A DNA stretch of 64,000 nucleotides from Piper betle. Lineage: Eukaryota > Streptophyta > Magnoliopsida > Piperales > Piperaceae. Under the pieces are notes generated by a model. It worked only from the letters and a program-made list of their open reading frames with translations. It ran no database searches and was not told the origin of the DNA. The position numbers and the translations under genes are program-made. The number at the start of each line of letters is the position of its first letter. Position 1 is the stretch's first letter. Shown one piece after another: positions 10,855 to 22,176 of this stretch. The stretch covers positions 22,632 through 86,631 of the forward strand of contig JAURVB010004862.1 in NCBI GenBank assembly GCA_033002965.1. The letters are read 5' to 3'.

Positions 10855-12748
10855 TGTAACACTCCAAATCTGGTTTATGCTGGAGAACCGAATCAGAATG
10901 CCACTGGTCCCAGTTAGGTCAGCTAACTAAAACCCAGCCCTGTGGATCTACTCTCGGCATCTCAAGATAGAAAATGTCAATTGCTATGCATGGGTGAATG
11001 CACGGATCCCTAACATACTAGTGCATGGGTGACATGACAACCAATTTGCATACAAAAGAATTTCAATGAAAATTGATAAAAATTCATTAAATAAGACGGA
11101 TAGAGTTTTCCCAAAATATGCAATTAAGGATCACCCTATCAAAACAACATGTATAATTACATAAATTAATATACATTCATTGCATCATATTTTTCCCATA
11201 AACACTTAATTCTGTCACCTCAAAATCTTCTACGTTTTGGGTCTCGACCCACCTGTTCATTCTATTCGCTATCACTTTTATTATTCGATTTGTACATTAA
11301 TATCTATTTTTAAATTATAATATCACTATTATATTATCATACCTTGCATTACATCACATCATTTTCTATATATTAACAACATAAACAAGACATTAACATT
11401 CTATCGTCTGACATGTGTGTATACAAGAGACATCATTGCTCCTCCACGAGGCTGGCTCATCCTACTCATGATCATCACCTACATATATTATAAAAATGTC
11501 AGTAATGAGTATTACTCGTCCCAAACATAACTAATATCAAACTGGCTATGAGAGCAACTCTCATATGAAAGAAAACATTTTTGAACTCTCTGAAGAGCAT
11601 CTACTAAATTGAAAGCATCTCTAACTGAACTAATCTACAACTGCTCAAGCCTCTTTCGACATTTTCTCATTTTACTTTCTGGTCCCTTGGGACTACTAAT
11701 ATGTCCTAAGCCCTTTACATACCACCATACTCACTCATGTAGCACGATTGTTGGTATTTCTGGCTTCGACTAGCTCATGCCCACTCGCATAACATGGTTG
11801 TCAGTATTCCCTGCTTTGCCTAGCTCATGCCTCTTGCATAACATGGTTGTCGATATTTCTAGCTTTGACTGGCAAATGCCCGCTTGTGTAGCATGTTCAT
11901 CGGTATTTCTGTCTTCAAGGGGAACATGCCACTCGCATAACATGGTTGTCGGTATTTCTGGCTCTGACTGGCACATGCCACTCAGATAACATGGTTTTTG
12001 GTGTCCCTGGCTTCGACTGGCACATGTCCACTCACATAGTATGGTTATTGAATTTTCCTCATTGAAAACACAAAAAATACATGTATATAGGTCTTGGTAG
12101 GGATTTATAAAATAGGCCTGAAGGCAAATCGTGGTGGGTCTTGTTTTCAAAAATATACTCCAGGGATCTCATCCTCGAGGGTTATTAATCTGGAAAAACT
12201 ATTCGACTAAATGACCCAAGCTAAGTGGGATCTAATAAAACACCACTTAACTCATCTTGCAAATATTAATGCAATACACAATAGAATAGATTATAAAATA
12301 GGAAACGAGTCCTAACCGGACCTGATAGAAGCTCCGAGCATGTCTTCGATCCTAGGCGATGAGTTCCTACTCCGTACCTAATTGTCAGTCATGTAGAGAT
12401 GGCAACAAGATTGTGGCTGGCTCGAGTGAGGTTCATGGGGAAAAAGAGAAGGAAGAAAAAGAAGAAGAAAGTTGGTGAGAAGGATGGTGGTGGCTGGATG
12501 GTGCCAGTGTCAAAAGTGTGGAATAAATAAATGTCAAGGGGAAGCAAACGAGTGGTCAGTGAGAAAAATGAATGGTCAGTTAAGAAAAATGAATGGTTAG
12601 TGAGAAAAACAAATGGTCGGTGAGAAAACGAATGGTTGGTGGGAAAAACAAATGGTCATCTTCCAATTAAAACTTGGCTTGACAGAATATGACTGCCAAA
12701 CTGCTCAGTTCAGACTATAAAACCCTGACTCAAATCACGGGTTTTACA
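10855..12748 (-). repeat. 5' LTR of element N
   Basis: Plus strand begins TGTAACACTCCAAATCTGG and ends GGGTTTTACA. It contains the second copy of the ~50-bp tandem array (11732-12050) and the A/G-rich block 12380-12650. The frames 11770-12150 (minus) and 11777-11989 (plus) are repeat translations. Confidence 0.9.
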
Positions 12749-15130
12749 TTATGAGTTCTTAGTCATGCCTTTCGGGTTGACTAATACACCAACAACATTT
12801 ATGGTTCTCATGAATCGAGTGTTTCAGCCATACCAAAACCAGTTCATTATTGTGTTCATCGACATTATTTTGATATGTTCGAGTCCAAGAAAGGAGCATG
12901 CGACACTTGAGGATTGCTTTGCAAAGTCTATGAGATCACTATCTATATGCAAAATTCTCCAAGTGTGAATTTTTGTTGTTCATGGTTGTATTCTTGGTTC
13001 ATGTTGTATCAACAGCTAGAATCGCAGTAGGTCTAGTCAAGATTTAGGCAATTCTGAGGTGGGAGCATCCTACCACAGCCACAAAGATCTGTAGTGTTAG
13101 GATTTGTCATATATTATAGGAGATTTATACTAGGTTTCTCTTCCTTGGAAGCCCCCTTACATGGCTGACAAGGAAGGAGGAGCACTTTGTATGGACCGAT
13201 GCATGTTAGGAGAGTTTTCAAAGTCTGAAAGAGATACTCATTACAATTCTATTGCTTAGCCTACTAGATGGTTAAGAGGATTTTGTTGTGTACAGTGATG
13301 CATCTAGTATAAGACTTTGTTGCATTTTGATGTAGAGGTGCAAAGTGATTGCATATGCGTCCTAACAGCTGAAAGTTCATGAGGAGAACTATCCAACACA
13401 TAACTTGGAGCTTGCAACCGTCATGCTTACCTTGCGAATGTGGAGATATATCTATATGGAGTATCCTTCTAACTCTTCAACGATCACAAAAGCTTGAAAT
13501 GCATCTTCACGCAAAGGGAATTTAGCAGCATACATCACAAATAGCTTGAGTTCCTCGTAGATTATGACATTGACATAGCCTACTACCCCGATAAGGTAAA
13601 TTTCATGGCAGATGCCCTAAGCAATAGTCCAATTGTATGTGGAGCAATATTGGTAGTTACGAGTATCCAGTATGAGGAACAGAGAGAAGACGTAATAGAC
13701 CGACACCTTGTGGTAGTGTTGGCAAGGCTCACTTCCAATCCGACCATAGCAAACTCTATCAGGCAAGCATAAGCAAATGATCAGTTATCTGACCAGCGGT
13801 TTGCACAGGGGACTTATTTCGGGTTGGTCAAAGATTTTTGTGGCTTGTACAGGATGAGAGGATGGCTGTATATTCCAGGTCTATTAGCACATCTAGGATT
13901 GCATAAGGACATTCTTCACGAGGCCCATTACTCAAGGTTTTTGGTGCATCCAGGCTAAGTGAAGATGTATCACGACTTCTGCAGATCTTACTGGTAGCTA
14001 AGGCTCAAGAAAGACATCCTTAACATTGTGTTTCGATGTCCCATTTGTCCGCTGGTCAAGAACAAGCACCAGAGACTATGAGGTTTATTGTGGTCATTGC
14101 CACTGCCATAATGGAAATGAGATTGCATTACAAGTGATTTTGTGACATATCTAACCCCTTCCAGATGTCAGATAGATGTTGTGTGGGTTATAGTTGATAG
14201 GTTGATGAAATCAATGCACTTTATCCTTATCAGGTTGTACAAACACTAGATTGTCAGGCTCCATGGAGTTGCTTGGGAGATTGTATCATATAGGGACCCC
14301 AGATTCATATCTTCCTTCTAGAGATCTTTCCAAAGAGAGCTTGGTATGATATGTGGTTTAGCATATCCTATCACCCACAGACCAATGGCTAGTCTATGAG
14401 GACGATTCTAATCATGGAGGACTTTCTCTAGGTGTGTTCGATGGACTTGGTGTATCTTGGGAGGAGAATCTACCATTGGTGGAATTCATGTACAACAATA
14501 GTTGCCAAGCCAGTATCAGAATGGCACTGATCAAGGCATTGTGTGGCAGGCCAACAGATCGCTGACATATTCGTTAGAGGGCAGTGAGTAGTTGATAGTA
14601 GGGATAGAGTTGCTACAAAACACCCAGAGGATTGTTTTGTTGATTTGGTAGAGATTATCAGCCGCTCCGGATATGTAGAAGGCATACATAGATACGTGGT
14701 GTAGGGACATCAACTTTGCCCCCGAGGAGCTCATCTTCCTTAAAGTCTCTACGACCATTGGTGGTGTGCGCTTTGGGAGGCAAGACAAGCTGAATCCATT
14801 GTTTTTTAGCCCATTTGAGCTGCTCAAACCAATTCTCAAGGTAGCTAATAAGGTTGCACTTCCACCTAGTTTATCAGTCATGCATCCGATGTTTCATGTC
14901 TCCATTTTGAAGAAGTACGTGTCGAATGGATCTCACAGAATACAATATGATAATCTAGATGCTTGACCTAATCTATCCTATGATGAGGAGGCTGTGCGGA
15001 TTCTTGACTGATCTATGAAGACTCTGTGTAGGAAGGATATACCTCTTGTGAAGGTGCTCTCATCACAGCAAGTTGTTGAGGTGGCCACCTTGAAGCATGA
15101 GGACGAGATGCCGTACGGCTTTCCCCGACT
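12749..15130 (+). pseudogene. Element D: rest of reverse transcriptase, RNase H, integrase and chromodomain (broken)
   Basis: Resumes the RT at [18 protein letters not shown] (12752). The catalytic YVDD reads FIDI (12856-12867), so the RT would be dead. RNase H is recognisable at 13270-13480 (VVYSDASS, then [13 protein letters not shown]). The integrase zinc region and core follow at about 13850-14560 (ILHEAHYSRFLVHPG, then VWVIVDRLMKSMHF). The C-terminal part is 14766-14966 (FFSPFELLKP, then MFHVSILKKYV), and a chromodomain-like tail with RKDIPLVKVL lies at about 15030. Many stops and frameshifts. It belongs to the same chromovirus type as elements A and C and is the oldest of the three by decay. 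Confidence 0.88.
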
Positions 15131-15279
15131 CTTCCATGTACAGGATGGTGGTATGACATATTAGCACACTCCGTTACTTCTTTTTGGTTGTGTGTGCTAT
15201 TCTATGATTGTTGTTTGTGTGTTGTGGCATCTTCAAGCGCGTGTACCCGCTTAGGAAAATTCTAGGATGGAGTTTTCTT

Positions 15280-15291
15280 AAGTGGGGGAGG
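15280..15291 (+). other. Polypurine tract of element D
   Basis: A purine run (AAGTGGGGGAGG) lies after the pol remnant and just before TATAAATGGGCC, a decayed TGTAAATGGGCC LTR start. Confidence 0.7.
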
Positions 15292-15292
15292 T

Positions 15293-15621
15293 TATAAATG
15301 GGCCATTAGCCCAAGGATTTTGAGTCAGTTTTGTTTTGACTCAGATCCAGTTAGTTGGGTTTGGCCCTTCTTATTGTGGTTTGAGTATGGTATGGTATAT
15401 GTTTACACAGCCTTAGCCTCCTTTTGAGTTTCATACTCCTATTTGGACGCTACACCCACGGCCTTATCATTTTTGGTTTGGTCGAGTCGAGTCAAGTTGA
15501 GTCTAGATTGCCATGTGTTTAGAATGCCTTTCCAACAATCCTAGTCCTTGTGGAACCTATGGCATGGTTCCTGGCTCGTCCAGACTGGTTTAGGGTACAA
15601 ACCGTAGGTGCATGCTGTAAT
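15293..15621 (+). mobile_element. Element D 3' LTR, start portion
   Basis: The sequence directly after the polypurine tract is non-coding and should be the 3' LTR. Its first dinucleotide is TA instead of TG. The right limit is not certain: near 15622 the sequence changes to TGTAATAGCCCACC. No 5' LTR for D was found in the window. Confidence 0.5.
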
Positions 15622-15832
15622 AGCCCACCCTTTGTCATATATATTTAATTCAAAGAATGGATCATTACTTGGTTAAAACAATAAAATAAATAAAAAATAG
15701 ATCAATAGTGCACACAAAATAATAAAGTCGAATCTTCTCAATATCCATATAATATACTAATAATAAGTGCATAACAATATAAAAATATATCCAAGTTCCA
15801 AATATCAGATCAGCAGCCTACTAGAAGTCTTT
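15622..15832. other. Short AT-rich segment, perhaps another LTR edge
   Basis: Begins TGTAATAGCCCACCC, which looks like the complement of an LTR end, and runs to the start of B4. Too short to classify. No gene. Confidence 0.25.
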
Positions 15833-15927
15833 TGTAAAACTTGTGACTTGAGTTTGAGTTTTATATCAGCGAACCAGTCGGTTCAGCAGTTGGCTTGAGT
15901 CAAGTCAGTTTCATGACACACGTGCTG
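15833..15927 (+). mobile_element. B4: B-family LTR, first 95 bp
   Basis: Starts TGTAAAACTTGTGACTTGAG and runs through 'gagtcaagtcagttt' to 'acacgtgctg', where element A is inserted. The family sequence continues at 26174 with 'gagctaaggcc', matching the uninterrupted B2 text 'acacgtgcgctgagccgaggcc' (43679-43700). Confidence 0.8.
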
Positions 15928-15941
15928 TGTAAAGACCCAGA

Positions 15942-15942
15942 A

Positions 15943-15989
<47 letters not shown>
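15942..15989 (+). repeat. (AAT)n microsatellite
   Basis: About 15-16 uninterrupted AAT units just inside the 5' LTR of A. The matching place in the 3' LTR (about 23561-23575) has only about 4-5 units. Confidence 0.95.
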
Positions 15990-15990
<1 letters not shown>

Positions 15991-16301
15991 GCTTGACGCG
16001 GTGGGATCGAATGTTGGAAAATTTTAATTTTTTTTCATTTAAATGGAAAAAAATCGTTAGCTGGTTAAGTATGAATTACCCAGTTAATTGAAAAGTAAGT
16101 TTTAACCGGATAATTCTAGTTGAATCGGCCGAGTCGACTACACTATTTATCCATTTAACAATTTAAGTTAACCATACCATGTACCCATTTAACAGGTTAA
16201 GTGAAATGGTTAAGTGAACCATGTCGATTACCCAATTACCTAGTTAAAGGAATTACGGTGAAGGGGTGCTTCCACGTACCCTAGCCATCATTTTATTTCA
16301 T

Positions 16302-16309
16302 TATAAAAG
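16302..16309 (+). promoter_or_regulatory. Probable TATA box, element A LTR promoter
   Basis: TATAAAAG in an otherwise AT/TC-rich context, followed about 30 bp later by a pyrimidine-rich 'ttttctcctcagaca' stretch suited to transcription start. The same sequence is kept in the 3' LTR at 23875-23882. Confidence 0.65.
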
Positions 16310-17594
16310 GAGAAGGGGAGGGCGTCATCTGCATTTTCTCCTCAGACAGATGCTGGATTACCTCCTTCGCTCGGGTAATTTTCTTTCCTTTCTTTTTCTT
16401 TTGTTGCATGCATACACATGTTACATAAATCATAAACATGATAAACACAAGAATTAAATGAGAAATCAACAAGGGAAGAAGAACACCAGGAGGACGTCCT
16501 GCTGTTTTCCAGCAGCAACCACGCCATGTTTCCTTCCATGGTGCGGGGTTGACGTGCTGGAGGTGGGAATTGCTCCCGACGGTGATGCTGGCCGGATGGA
16601 GTCACCTTGGAGGGCCAAAACAGACCGTCGAGGAGGCACGCAGGTCTGAAATCTGAGGGGAGAACAGGTCGGTGTCGATGTGGTGGTGCAGCCATGCTGG
16701 TCGGGGGCGCCGCCGTGGTGGTGCTAGAGGGTCGTCGTCATGGTGGTGCTAGAGGTCGTCGTCATGGTGGTGCAAGGGGAGCCGCCATGGGTCTGGTCGG
16801 GTGCTGTTTATGTGGCCGACTAGGGTAGTCGCCATGGGTCATGGGCTGATTATGTGACCGACATGGAGTCACCATGGTCAGGTCGGGGTTGCTGATTGGG
16901 TGGCTTGGAATGGGGTCGCCAAGGACTTGTTGAGGGTTGCCATGTGGTGGCCAAGTTGGAGACGCCATAGCAGCGAATGGAGGCCGCCACGTTACTGGTT
17001 GGTCGCCATGCATGGTGAAAATACCGACTTTCGCTGGTTGACTACAATAAAGCTGGGAGCTTTGGGGTCGTTAAATGAATTGTTAAAGTAGAATGGCAAC
17101 CAGGTAAATATGGGAGAACTCGATGCGGTCGAGTTAGAATATAAGGTAAATACAAAAGAATTAAGTATGGGACATGTTAATAATTAAATTATCAACTAGT
17201 TAATGAGGATTTGGATGAGGATAATTAATAATTAATTATCATCAAAATTGCTGAAAATTTAATAAGTAATGAAGACTAACATGAACTAATTACATCATTT
17301 AAAAATTGATAGTATATTAGTCATGTAGTTGCATGTAGGTTCATGCAAATAAAATTATACTAATGTATAATTTTATGCCCTCATTCAGATTAGGGTTAGC
17401 GGATCACAGTCAGACGAAATCACAAGTCAGGTACGTATAATAGGTAGAACATCGTACTTTCCTTGTTGGTAGCCTAGGTCGGCCTGAGCCGAGATTCGAC
17501 CACCATGCATCGAGTGCAACCAGGGTCAAAGAATTGACTCAGTCCGACACGGGGTTGTATTATGTGCGTAAATTGTGTAATGCATCGACATTGT

Positions 17595-18240
17595 TTTGGA
17601 GTAGTGATAGCCGCCCCACAAAAAGGCTACGGCCGGGGTGAGCGAGGCACAACGATTCCTCCATCGCACTGGAGTGCAGTGATAGCCTCCCCATAAAAAG
17701 GCTACGGCCGGGGTGTGTGAGGCACTGGCACTAGAATTGGTAGTGAGAGCTTCCCCACAAACGGGGCGTAGCATTCACCTGAGTGCAGTGATAGCTTCCC
17801 CATAAAAAGGCTACGGCCGGGGTGTGCAAGGCACTGGCACTGGAGTGCAGTGATAGCCTCCCCATAAAAAGGCTACGACCGAGGTGTGTGAGGCACTGGC
17901 ACTAGAATTGGTAGTGAGAGCTTCCCCACAAATAGAGCGTAGCATTCACATGAGTGCAATGATAGCTTCCCTATAAAAGGCTACGGCCGGGGAGTGCAAG
18001 GCACTGGCACTGGAGTGCAGTGATAGCCTCCCCATAAGAAGGCTACGGCCGAGGTGTGTGATGTACTGGCACTAGAATTGGTAGTGAGAACCTCGCCACA
18101 AACAGGGCATAGCAATCACCTGAGTGCAGTGATAGCTTCCCCACAAAAAGGCTACGGCCGGGGTGTGCGAGGCACTGGCACTGGAGATGGTAGTGGTAGC
18201 CTCCCCACAAAAGGGCTACGGCCGGGGTGTGCGGATCACA
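17595..18240 (+). repeat. Compound tandem array in A 5' LTR
   Basis: Alternates two related modules: one with 'gtgatagcctccccataaaa' and 'ggctacggccggggtgtg', the other with 'gtgagagcttccccacaaac' and 'ggggcgtagcattcacctg'. Each module carries a short inverted motif that could fold as a stem. Equivalent arrays are at 25155-25790 (3' LTR) and 41355-41860 (solo LTR), with different module counts. The minus-strand 'TPAVAFLWGGYHY' peptides are translations of the array. Confidence 0.9.
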
Positions 18241-18621
18241 GTGGATACCTCCTCCGCATTGTTTTGGAGTATAGCGGAATCGCTCCACCGCATATTAAAA
18301 TGAACATAGGGAAATAGTGGAATGTACTTGACTTGTTTTATCTATTATACTACTTAGTGTTGTAATCACTAACGCGGAATTGCCTCCGCAGGTGTGCAGA
18401 TACGAAATTAGGTGATTGACAACCAGAGCATGGAGCAAAATAAATATGGGGACTCCCTTTTATATTTATTTGAGAAATAAGTGTGGCTACTGGGAAACGG
18501 TCCAAGACTGTGGGATCTTTATATATGTGTTTGTTAGAAATGCTAGACATATTTGCTAAATTGTGAGTAACACCTAGCCAGCTAGGCCCACAATGTTGTG
18601 AAAAATGGCGGGTCGTTACAG

Positions 18622-18640
18622 GTGGTATCAGAGCCTGGTT
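18622..18640 (+). other. Primer-binding site of element A
   Basis: TGGTATCAGAGCCTGGTTT begins 2 bases after the LTR end. TGGTATCAGAGC is the complement of the plant initiator tRNA-Met 3' end. Confidence 0.93.
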
Positions 18641-18798
18641 TCCCAAAAGCTCACATCTTATGACTCAAGTACCTTGTTGAAGAGTCCAATACTTATCTTT
18701 CTCCAATGGGGTATGTCATTAGTGAATTAGTGGACTCACTAACAAACCTAAGTAATCATTGAAAAAAATTTAATGAACCATAACGGAATAAATTTTAG

Positions 18799-19950
18799 AT
18801 GGCAGGCACCCGAAGGAAGTCGAGCCAAGCTGCGCAGTCGGACACGAACGTGGAGAGTGTGTTAGGCCAAATTTTGACGGCCATACAGGGACTAGCGCAG
18901 GCTTCAGATAATACCAGTTCTGTGGTTCAGAACATAGCGCAGCGATTACCGGGATTGGTAACAGGGAATGGAGCTCCAAATTCAGCTGCGGGTCCTAGTA
19001 GCGTCCCAAATGGGGATCAGGGGAGCGCCCAAGAGCGGGTAGGGATAGCTGACCCAGGCGAGCGAGGGGAACTTCCAAACCCAGTGCCACCGGTAGTCCA
19101 ACAAGTGGTACTGCCAGTTGGGGATGACAGTGATCGATACACTGTAGAAAAATTCTGGAAGAATGGAGCTGAGGTATTCATTGGAGGGACTGATCCAATG
19201 AAGGCGGAGAGCTGGATGGACATTACTGAGAAAGCATTTAGAGCTCTCTCTGTGCCTCATCGCCATCAAGTGAGGTTGGCGACATGCATGCTTCAGGAGG
19301 AAGCATCTTATTGGTGGAAGTCCATGGAGAAGACTGTGTTCCATCAACGGGAGATTTCGTCCATTCCTTGGGCGGAATTTGTAACAGCTTTCAATGGACA
19401 ATATTTTCCTGAGTCTGTTGTCCAGAAGAAAGCACTGGAATTTGCCACTCTAACTCAGAGGGATGATTCAGTCTGAGAGTATGCAAAAAATTTCTTGCAA
19501 TTGGAGAGATTTGCATCTGGGAGTCTGGCAACTGCCCGGGCCAGAGCAGACAAATTTTTCTGGGGGTTGAAGCCAGAATTGAGGAGTAGGGTTGCTATGG
19601 CACCAAGAGGCACTATAACCGAAGTGATTGAGGCAGCCACTACTCATGAGTTGGTGTACGACTATGTCTGTGCACAGAAACAGGGGTAGGCGACTATGCA
19701 ACATAAGAATGCCAACCAGGGTAGTAGCAAAAACCGGTCTGCAGAACACCAGTAGCAGAACTATCAACGGAATGTCGATGGGAACCGCAAAAGGAAGTTT
19801 CAGGAGATTCCGTATCGACTATGTAAAAATTGCAACAAGATGCATTCAGGGCTATGCAGTGAGCCCCGTCAGTGCTACAACTGCGGAAGGACGGGACACC
19901 TGCAAAACGAGTGTCATCAACCCCTGAAGCAACAACAGGAGCAACCTGAA
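18799..19950 (+). pseudogene. Element A gag (capsid/nucleocapsid), three stop codons
   Basis: Starts at ATG 18799 (MAGTRRKSSQAAQSD). The retrotransposon gag core (DPMKAESWMD, then CMLQEEASYWWKS and AEFVTAFNGQYFPESV) spans about residues 130-215. The frame is cut by TGA 19474-19476, TAG 19687-19689 and TAG 19753-19755, with the same reading frame open on both sides each time. A single CCHC zinc knuckle ([14 protein letters not shown]) at 19873-19914 binds RNA in this family. It continues in frame into protease, so gag and pol form one polyprotein, as in many plant chromoviruses. The first stop replaces a residue between V and EYA, where relatives usually have Arg, fitting CGA to TGA. Confidence 0.9.
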
Positions 19951-22176
19951 AAGGAGAAGACACTAGCTCCTAATCGCTACCCAGCACCTGCAAAATCGGT
20001 GGACAAAGGGAAGGCAAAACTTTTTGCAGTCGAAATCGAGGACGCTGAGGACGATGACCACATAGTTCGAGGTAAAATTCTGATTCAAAGTGTTAGTGTG
20101 GATGTTTTATTTGACTCGGGGTGTACACATTCGTTCCTATCATCCCGATTAGTTAAGAGTTTAGGACTCCAAACGTCTACATTACCCAAGACTTATAGGG
20201 TCACTACTGCAACGGGAGACGGGGAAGTCACAATGTTAGGAGTGACTAACCTATCCTTGGATATACAAGGGAAACCCTATGTATGGAATTTCATTGTCTA
20301 TGGGATAATAGGCTTTGATGTACTGTTGGGAATGGACTGGTTGTCTGCACACCAGGCTTTTCTCGACTGTAAAGGGAGGAGAGTGTTGACGAAACCTTGT
20401 AATTGTGAGATGGGGGTCATTTTCCAAGGGTCATGGAATGATCCATCCTCTTGTATTGTGTCGGTTAGTGAGGCAACTGAGTGGTTTGGTGAGGGTTGTA
20501 AAGCCTTTTCGGCAACTCTAGAGGAGTCTGAGTCCAAACCCAAAGAGTTGTCCATGATTTCGATGGTAGCAGAATTTCTAGACGTATTTCCAGGTGAACT
20601 TCCAGGGTTACCTCCTAAGCGGGCGGTGGAGTTTGTCATTGACCTAGCACCTGGAGTATCACCAATTTCTAAAGCACCATACCGCATGGCTCCAGCGGAA
20701 CTCAAGGTGTTAAAGAGTCAATTGGAAGAGCTGTTACAGGCAGGCTTCATCCGACCAAGTACTTCACCCTGGGGAGCCCCTGTTCTTTTCGTAAAGAAGA
20801 AGGATGGCTCACTTCGATTGTGTATTGACTATCGCCAGCTCAATCAAGTGACAGTCAAGAATCGGTACCCCTTACCGAGGATTGATGATTTATTTGATCA
20901 GTTGAAAACAGCCAGAATATTCTCAAAAATAGACTTGCGGTCCGGATATCATCAACTGCGGGTGAAGGAATCTGACATACAGAAAACGGCTTTCCGAACT
21001 CGATATGGGCATTATGAGTTTCTGGTTATGCCTTTTGGTCTGACAAATGCACCAGCGGCCTTTATGTCACTTATGAACACGGTGTTCCACGAATACTTGG
21101 ATAAGTTTATTATTGTGTTTGTGGATGACATTCTGGTCTATTCAAATAATGAGGAGGACCATGGGAAACACTTGTCCATTGCTCTTCAAGTTTTGAGGGA
21201 GAATCAATTGTTCGCCAAGTTATCAAAGTGTGACTTCTGGCTGGAGGAGGTGAAATTCCTCGGACATGTTGTCTCAAAGGCGGGAGTCGCAGTGGATCCA
21301 TCAAAAGTGAGAGCAGTTACTGATTGGCCACAACCCAAGTCAGTCACAGATATCCGAAGTTTCCTTGGACTAGCAGGTTACTATCGGAAGTTCATTAAAG
21401 ATTTCTCCTTGGTGGCATCGCCAATGACTATGCTTACACGCAAGGGAGTCAAGTTCGAATGGAGTAACAAGTGTGAGGAGAGTTTCCAATCTTTGAAGAA
21501 GAGTTTAACTACTGCACCAGTTTTGACTATACCAAATGGCAATGAAGGATTCGTGGTCTTCAGTGATGCATCTCTAGTGGGGTTAGGATGTGTCCTTATG
21601 CAAGATGGTAAGGTGGTGGCTTACGCCTCTCGCCAATTGAAGATTCACGAGCAAAATTATGCAACCCATGACTTGGAACTGGCAGCAGTTGTGTTTGCTC
21701 TGAAAATTTGGAGACACTATTTGTACGGAGCTCAGTTCGAGGTTTTCACCGACCACCAAAGTTTGAAGTATATCTTCACCCAGAATGACCTTAACCTTCG
21801 ACAGAGGCGGTGGATAGAATACTTGAAGGACTATGATTTCCAAATTTTATACCATCCAAGAAAAGCGAACGTTGTAGCCAATGCGTTGAGTCGGAAGGGC
21901 AAGGTGGACAAGGGTCAACAGCTAGCTAGACTTTGGGCTATGTCAGCTGAGGTGGTAGCTATTAACCCGGTGGAACGAATGACAGGACTAATGGTGAACC
22001 TGGTTATCTCCAATGAATTGGTGGACCGAGTTAAGCTAACACAAATGGAAGATGAGAAGCTAAAGGAAATGTTGGACAAAACTCCTGACATTGTAGCAGA
22101 TTCCAACAATGTAATCAGATTTAGAGGGAGGTGGTGTGTACCCAACAATGATGCATTAAAGCGAGATATCATGTAG
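19840..22176 (+). CDS. Element A pol: protease, reverse transcriptase, RNase H (open segment)
   Basis: A 778-codon open stretch that is part of the gag-pol frame, not a separate gene; the first Met is inside the nucleocapsid. Residues 12-25 are the zinc knuckle. Protease active site D92-S93-G94 ([12 protein letters not shown]). The RT begins near residue 299 ([20 protein letters not shown]), with catalytic FVDD at 427-430 (21118-21129). RNase H has its first Asp at about residue 576 (VVFSDAS) and includes [10 protein letters not shown]. The GPY/F and integrase parts follow after the stop TAG 22174-22176. All visible catalytic residues of RT and protease are kept, so this part was under constraint until recently. 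Confidence 0.93.
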   Translation: MHSGLCSEPRQCYNCGRTGHLQNECHQPLKQQQEQPEKEKTLAPNRYPAPAKSVDKGKAKLFAVEIEDAEDDDHIVRGKILIQSVSVDVLFDSGCTHSFLSSRLVKSLGLQTSTLPKTYRVTTATGDGEVTMLGVTNLSLDIQGKPYVWNFIVYGIIGFDVLLGMDWLSAHQAFLDCKGRRVLTKPCNCEMGVIFQGSWNDPSSCIVSVSEATEWFGEGCKAFSATLEESESKPKELSMISMVAEFLDVFPGELPGLPPKRAVEFVIDLAPGVSPISKAPYRMAPAELKVLKSQLEELLQAGFIRPSTSPWGAPVLFVKKKDGSLRLCIDYRQLNQVTVKNRYPLPRIDDLFDQLKTARIFSKIDLRSGYHQLRVKESDIQKTAFRTRYGHYEFLVMPFGLTNAPAAFMSLMNTVFHEYLDKFIIVFVDDILVYSNNEEDHGKHLSIALQVLRENQLFAKLSKCDFWLEEVKFLGHVVSKAGVAVDPSKVRAVTDWPQPKSVTDIRSFLGLAGYYRKFIKDFSLVASPMTMLTRKGVKFEWSNKCEESFQSLKKSLTTAPVLTIPNGNEGFVVFSDASLVGLGCVLMQDGKVVAYASRQLKIHEQNYATHDLELAAVVFALKIWRHYLYGAQFEVFTDHQSLKYIFTQNDLNLRQRRWIEYLKDYDFQILYHPRKANVVANALSRKGKVDKGQQLARLWAMSAEVVAINPVERMTGLMVNLVISNELVDRVKLTQMEDEKLKEMLDKTPDIVADSNNVIRFRGRWCVPNNDALKRDIM

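Larger units (their letters stand above)
8189..12748 (-). mobile_element. Element N: complete non-autonomous LTR retrotransposon (B family)
   Basis: A 4560-bp element on the minus strand with two LTRs of 1894 bp (5', 10855-12748) and 1877 bp (3', 8189-10065), flanked by perfect TTATG duplications. The interior is only 789 bp. It has a primer site next to the 5' LTR and a polypurine tract next to the 3' LTR, but no protease, RT or integrase. LTR ends (TGTAAAACCCGTGATT ... GGATTTGGGG then T-TTACA) match the solo LTRs B1 and B3, so N is a small complete member of family B. It must depend on proteins from an autonomous relative. It sits in D pol, so it is younger than D. Confidence 0.92.
15928..18619 (+). 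repeat. 5' LTR of element A
   Basis: 2692 bp, from TGTAAAGACCCAG to GGGTCGTTACA. In order: an AAT microsatellite (about 15942-15989), a TATA box (16302), a pyrimidine-rich transcribed leader, a GC-rich block (16490-17040) giving spurious reading frames, an AT-rich block, then the compound tandem array 17595-18240, and a 3' block. It exceeds its partner (2622 bp) mainly through the longer microsatellite and different array copy content. Confidence 0.95.

Noticed and set aside
16266..17091. Overlapping frames in the GC-rich part of the A LTR (and 23898-24641)
   Set aside because: Both strands give frames of similar length because GC-rich DNA has few stops; this is non-coding LTR.
17526..18288. 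Minus-strand frames repeating a 'TPAVAFLWGGYHY'-type peptide, also at 41276-41925
   Set aside because: They translate the compound tandem array of the A LTR; they have no consistent start and vary with module number.
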